Below, piece after piece: positions 60,764 to 64,000 of a DNA stretch of 64,000 nucleotides (within the stretch, counting starts at the first letter, position 1; the number at the start of each line of letters is the position of its first letter). Under the pieces are notes generated by a model. That model did no database searches, was not told the DNA's origin, and saw only the letters and a program-made list of their open reading frames with translations. The translations under genes were made by a program, and so were the position numbers. This stretch comes from Buxus sempervirens (lineage: Eukaryota > Streptophyta > Magnoliopsida > Buxales > Buxaceae). The stretch is taken from the NCBI GenBank assembly GCA_947561395.2, contig OX387184.1:4464001-4528000 (forward strand), read 5' to 3'.

Positions 60764-62070
60764 GGTATTAGATGGTGTCATCCAAATTTTCTTGCTGGTT
60801 TTTCCTTCTTTACCGTACAGGTATAACATTGTAAGAGTCCTCAACAGAGGCTAGGGAGCATCTGCAAATAAAACTGTAATGAGCCAAAGCTAAGAAAAAA
60901 ATTTGAGTTCGAGGTGAAGAAATTCCTTTTTTTTTTTGGAATTCCTAAAATGAATATAACCATATAGTTCAGATACTTTACAGGCATCTCTACCAAGCTC
61001 AACTAATGCTAGTAAAGTACAATTCAAGTTTGGATTGTAGAAATTATGACATAAATTCGGTACCCTTGTTGATATATTTAATGTTGTGATCAGAAAAACA
61101 TTTTCGGAGATCTAAAACAGAGAGAGATGAGGGAGAGAAAGCTTTGTAACCCTTACTTATTCCCTCACATAGCGAAGATCATTCTAAATGCCACTAAGGA
61201 TGTCGCACACTGCTTTAACTATCCATGTAAATCTTGCTAGTTTCTAATCTATGTTATGAGGTTGTTCCTGGTCGATTCTGAATTCCGTGTTCAGTCTTGT
61301 TATTTCATTTAAAATAAACTAGAAGAACAGTGTTCCTAAATTAGCAAGCAACAAGGATTCAGTTCAGCGCCAAAAAGACCAGAAAGGAATGGAGTTAACA
61401 TGATTAGTGCCAGCAAGAGAATATCAAATAACGTCTAAAAGTGAGAAAGATGAAAGTGGAAGGGAAGGAGCCCTAATTTTAGAAAGAGGGAAAAAAGTAC
61501 AGGTCAAGTAACTCGAGTAATCAGGGAGTGGAAAAGCACTGACAATTTACTTCTGTTCGTCATACCTTCATGGTCGAACTCGAGGAGAAGAAATATCGGA
61601 GCTGCCGTTCCACAGAAACCACCATCATCTTGTTCCCATTAGATCCTTCGATTGATCGATGCGGCGACCGAAGAACGAGAGTTCTGACGAATGCAGGAGC
61701 AAAGCAACATTCGAAAATATGTCGCGAGTTGTCCACAGTTTTGATCCTTAAAAAGTTCCCGTAGACACGTTGTGGACCACCCGTGGTCAGTCGAAAAACC
61801 AGTTTTGTTGAGTAGGCTACTATAAAAATCAAGAGCTACAAGCCACGAACCAAACAGTCCCGTACTTTATAATGTTCTAATTATAAATCGGAATCATGGG
61901 GTAATCTGATAGCCACGAATCACGGTTATTCGCCAGTACTACAAGCTTTGGCCATCGTTCGTCCACGTTGTCCATCCGTCATGTGTGGTTTGTACTAAAT
62001 GCAGGGGGCCCACCCTCTCTAGTGGCAATTTGTGGTTTTTTTTTGTATAATCAATCATCCAATAGCTATC
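60764..62070. other. Probable PCH1 leader exon and promoter region
   Basis: On the minus strand at about 61570 a good donor (ACCATGAAGGTATGA) ends a GC-richer segment (61570-61750). This could be the PCH1 5' leader exon, which would place LTR E inside a 3.8-kb leader intron whose acceptor may be near 57733 (TTTTGGGCAG). The short open frame there has no recognisable domain. This is inference from splice signals and position only. Confidence 0.35.
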
Positions 62071-62223
62071 GGGATGGAATCATTTACCACATGAAAATGG
62101 GACAGACGATACCGCCGTAATGTGAACCGTGAGATAGGAGCATCTCACGGTTCACATTTTTCACATTTTTAATGTGAAAAAACAGCTCACATTGAATATT
62201 CATGCGGTAGACAATATCATCCC
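62071..62223. mobile_element. Mutator-type MITE, 153 bp
   Basis: The ends GGGATGGAATCATTTACCAC and, inverted, GGGATGATATTGTCTACCGC share a TIR pattern of about 25 bp (ending CATGAA). Flanks ATAGCTATC (62062-62070) and ATAACTATC (62224-62232) match at eight of nine bases, as for a Mutator 9-bp duplication. Inside is a perfect 17-bp inverted repeat (AATGTGAACCGTGAGAT, 62119-62135) around 6 bp. Confidence 0.78.
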
Positions 62224-63011
62224 ATAACTATCATCTTTTATCTATATGTATATTCCTGTATTATATATACAATGATAATAGGCTCTTTGGGAATCGTACT
62301 AATCTTAGCGTGCACATTTTCCTAAAAAATCCTTACAAATCATTTTAAGATTCTTTAATGAAAGGATATTATAGACATAACCACCTAATTCTTTTAAAAC
62401 TTGAACGGTTTTACAACTGTTTCCTCTCTTCTTTTTCTATATGCACATACAATTTGCTAGACCATATAATGCGTGGTGCCCCTTGGGATTTGCGCCAACC
62501 AAAGTGCAAATGAGCCGATCGGGGTTGTCTTTGATGCCTCATGAGAAAAAAGAGGTCGGACATTATTTGGGGTCTCCAATCTTATTGGGTAAGCCCAAAA
62601 AGGAAAAAACAAGAGTGTTTGGTGCTTGTTAATGAAATGCTTAAAAGCTTGGACTGTTGGAAGGCCTTTGTTTCTTTCCCAAGATGGACACCTTGATCTG
62701 ATGGAGTTTGTATTGTCAGCTAAGCCTGTCCATTACATAGGCAATAGATTATAGCGGTGGTAGATGGTATGAATTTAGGTGCGCAGGTGTGTGCAGGTGC
62801 TACATGGTGGTTGTGGCAATGGTAGATACGTGATAGTAGAGGAGGCAGTGTTAGGTGGCATGACACAAATTAAGAGCTCGTACACGAAAATTCTCATGGT
62901 CACCCGCTTGTACCTAAATGTCTATTGAGCTCTTGTTGCAAAAACATATGACAAGTAGTTACTTACCATTTACCATTAGATAGATCAAATTAATTTAGAT
63001 ACTAAGATTGG

Positions 63012-63042
<31 letters not shown>

Positions 63043-64000
63043 AAAATTGTGTCATGATCAGACATATCCCTTTCTTGACACGTGAATTATGTGTCAAAAG
63101 CGTCCTCTTCAAGAGGATTATCTTTTAAGTGCCAAATTACTCCCAAAAACAAAAATTTCCCGACTTGCAATTGTTTAAATATGGTTCCTGTTCACATCAC
63201 AAAGGTAGCAACAAATCTTTTAAATAGCTAGCATAAAGATTCCAGGCTTATCTCCAGCCAGAGGGGATGACATCTGCTGCAGTGATGTACTGCAATGGTC
63301 ACTGCAAGGGGCGTGAGATGCTGTCATGTGGAGCATCTTATAACTATCACTGTGGTCATTATAAGATCAATGATATACTGTACAGTCCACTGTGGTCATT
63401 ACAAGGGCCTGAGATGCACACAAAACAATGAAAACAGAGGCGGTAAGATGCTCCACATGACAACATCTCACGACCACCACAATGGTCATTTGTAGACAAT
63501 TTTATTCCAACACGTAACTACTATTCTTCCAACGAAATATATTAAAAATTATCTATCATTAGAATTCAAATCATGAATTTGACTACTTCTACAAGGAGCA
63601 TTTATAATTCTACTCATGAAAACACATTTTGGTAATTGGAATAGGTCATTTTTGTCCCTTAATAAGTAAAAATTTAGAGGATTACCTTCACTCGTATACT
63701 TTTTCATCATTTTATTGCCAAATCGGAAAACAATTTCTTTTCCTTGTCTAATTGGTTTCTCTAAATCCAAACGTGATATTAAAATTCGGAGAAGATACTA
63801 AAACTCGCCAAACCCATGATTGCCGTCTGACGCGAAAGTACTATTTTTTTTTCTTCCCTTTTTTGTGGAATGCACTGTAGGGATGTAATCGGGTTGGGTT
63901 TGGTCTGAGTTGACATCAACCCAAAACCAAACCGGGTTCTCACTCCAACCTGGAAGCCAAATTGAACATGGTTTACACCTTTTTTTAATTGATGATTCGG
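62224..64000. other. Intergenic, no gene seen
   Basis: AT-rich DNA with a TA microsatellite at about 63012-63039 and a foldback repeat at 63290-63500. A TC-poor piece near 63880-63950 contains GGGTTGGGTTTGG and its inverse. No coding exon is recognised. Confidence 0.4.
63290..63500. repeat. Foldback repeat, probable MITE
   Basis: Arms at 63312-63340 (CGTGAGATGCTGTCATGTGG, continuing GAGCATCTTA) and 63444-63472 (inverse, one mismatch) flank a centre that holds two copies of CACTGTGGTCATTA. The ends and target duplication are not clear. Confidence 0.7.

Noticed and set aside
60746-60775. Primer-binding-site-like TTTGGTATTAGATGG after GGGCGTGACA
   Set aside because: It resembles the plant Met-tRNA primer site, but GGTTT is the target duplication also found before 58061, so the sequence is host flank of a solo LTR.
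62119-62158. Perfect 17-bp inverted repeat considered as a terminator or miRNA precursor
   Set aside because: The arms are short and lie inside a MITE. A plant pre-miRNA would need a longer imperfect stem, and intrinsic terminators do not apply to nuclear plant genes.
1-64000. CRISPR arrays, bacterial operons, tRNA or rRNA genes
   Set aside because: The repeats seen are transposon-derived tandem or inverted repeats without regular spacers. No cloverleaf or rRNA signature was recognised by eye, and the gene structure is eukaryotic.

Overview
This window looks like nuclear DNA from a flowering plant, most likely a eudicot. The intron-bearing genes use GT-AG sites, and the products are plant-specific: an AGPase large subunit, a PPR protein, a PCH1-like light-signalling protein and fragments of KEA, squalene epoxidase and serine carboxypeptidase-like genes. 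Between the genes lie many transposable elements, mostly LINE, Ty3/gypsy-type solo LTRs, Helitron, Mutator and PIF/Harbinger. The species cannot be named from the sequence.

Layout. 1-2.1 kb: last exon of ribosomal protein eS25 (+) and its 3' flank. 2.1-8.1 kb: a truncated LINE interrupted by a gypsy-type 3' LTR with its polypurine tract. 8.1-12.9 kb: a Helitron 3' terminus on the minus strand, a decayed RPA70-like gene and a fragment of squalene epoxidase exon 1, followed by repeat-rich DNA. 13.0-15.4 kb: a TIR element (TTA target duplication) carrying an intronless, frameshifted KEA4/5/6 copy. 16.7-17.1 kb: a Helitron end. 17.7-19.9 kb: an intact PPR gene (-). 20.0-36.4 kb: a region bounded by about 105-bp inverted repeats. 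It contains two nested solo LTRs, a third related solo LTR, a Mutator-type MITE and isolated exon fragments (serine carboxypeptidase-like, a possible zinc-finger protein). 36.4-39.0 kb: small DNA transposons and a complete 208-bp Helitron.

39.0-58.0 kb is the genic part. It holds a 14-exon AGPase large-subunit gene (+), an unrecognised coiled-coil, tail-anchored protein gene (-) and a PCH1-like gene (-). The PCH1-like gene has a 26-nt microexon lying in a perfect 114-bp tandem duplication. A 2.7-kb solo LTR sits upstream of its start codon. 60.8-64.0 kb: probable PCH1 5' leader, a Mutator MITE, a foldback repeat and AT-rich DNA.

The genes are independent plant transcription units and not an operon. 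AGPase makes ADP-glucose for starch in plastids, PCH1 acts in phytochrome B signalling in the nucleus, and the PPR protein should act on organellar RNA. The most distinctive features are the duplicated microexon, the captured or retrocopied gene pieces inside DNA transposons, and an LTR family with copy-specific palindromic cassettes directly upstream of its TATA box. Exon coordinates come from reading splice sites and keeping frame. No alignment or database search was run.
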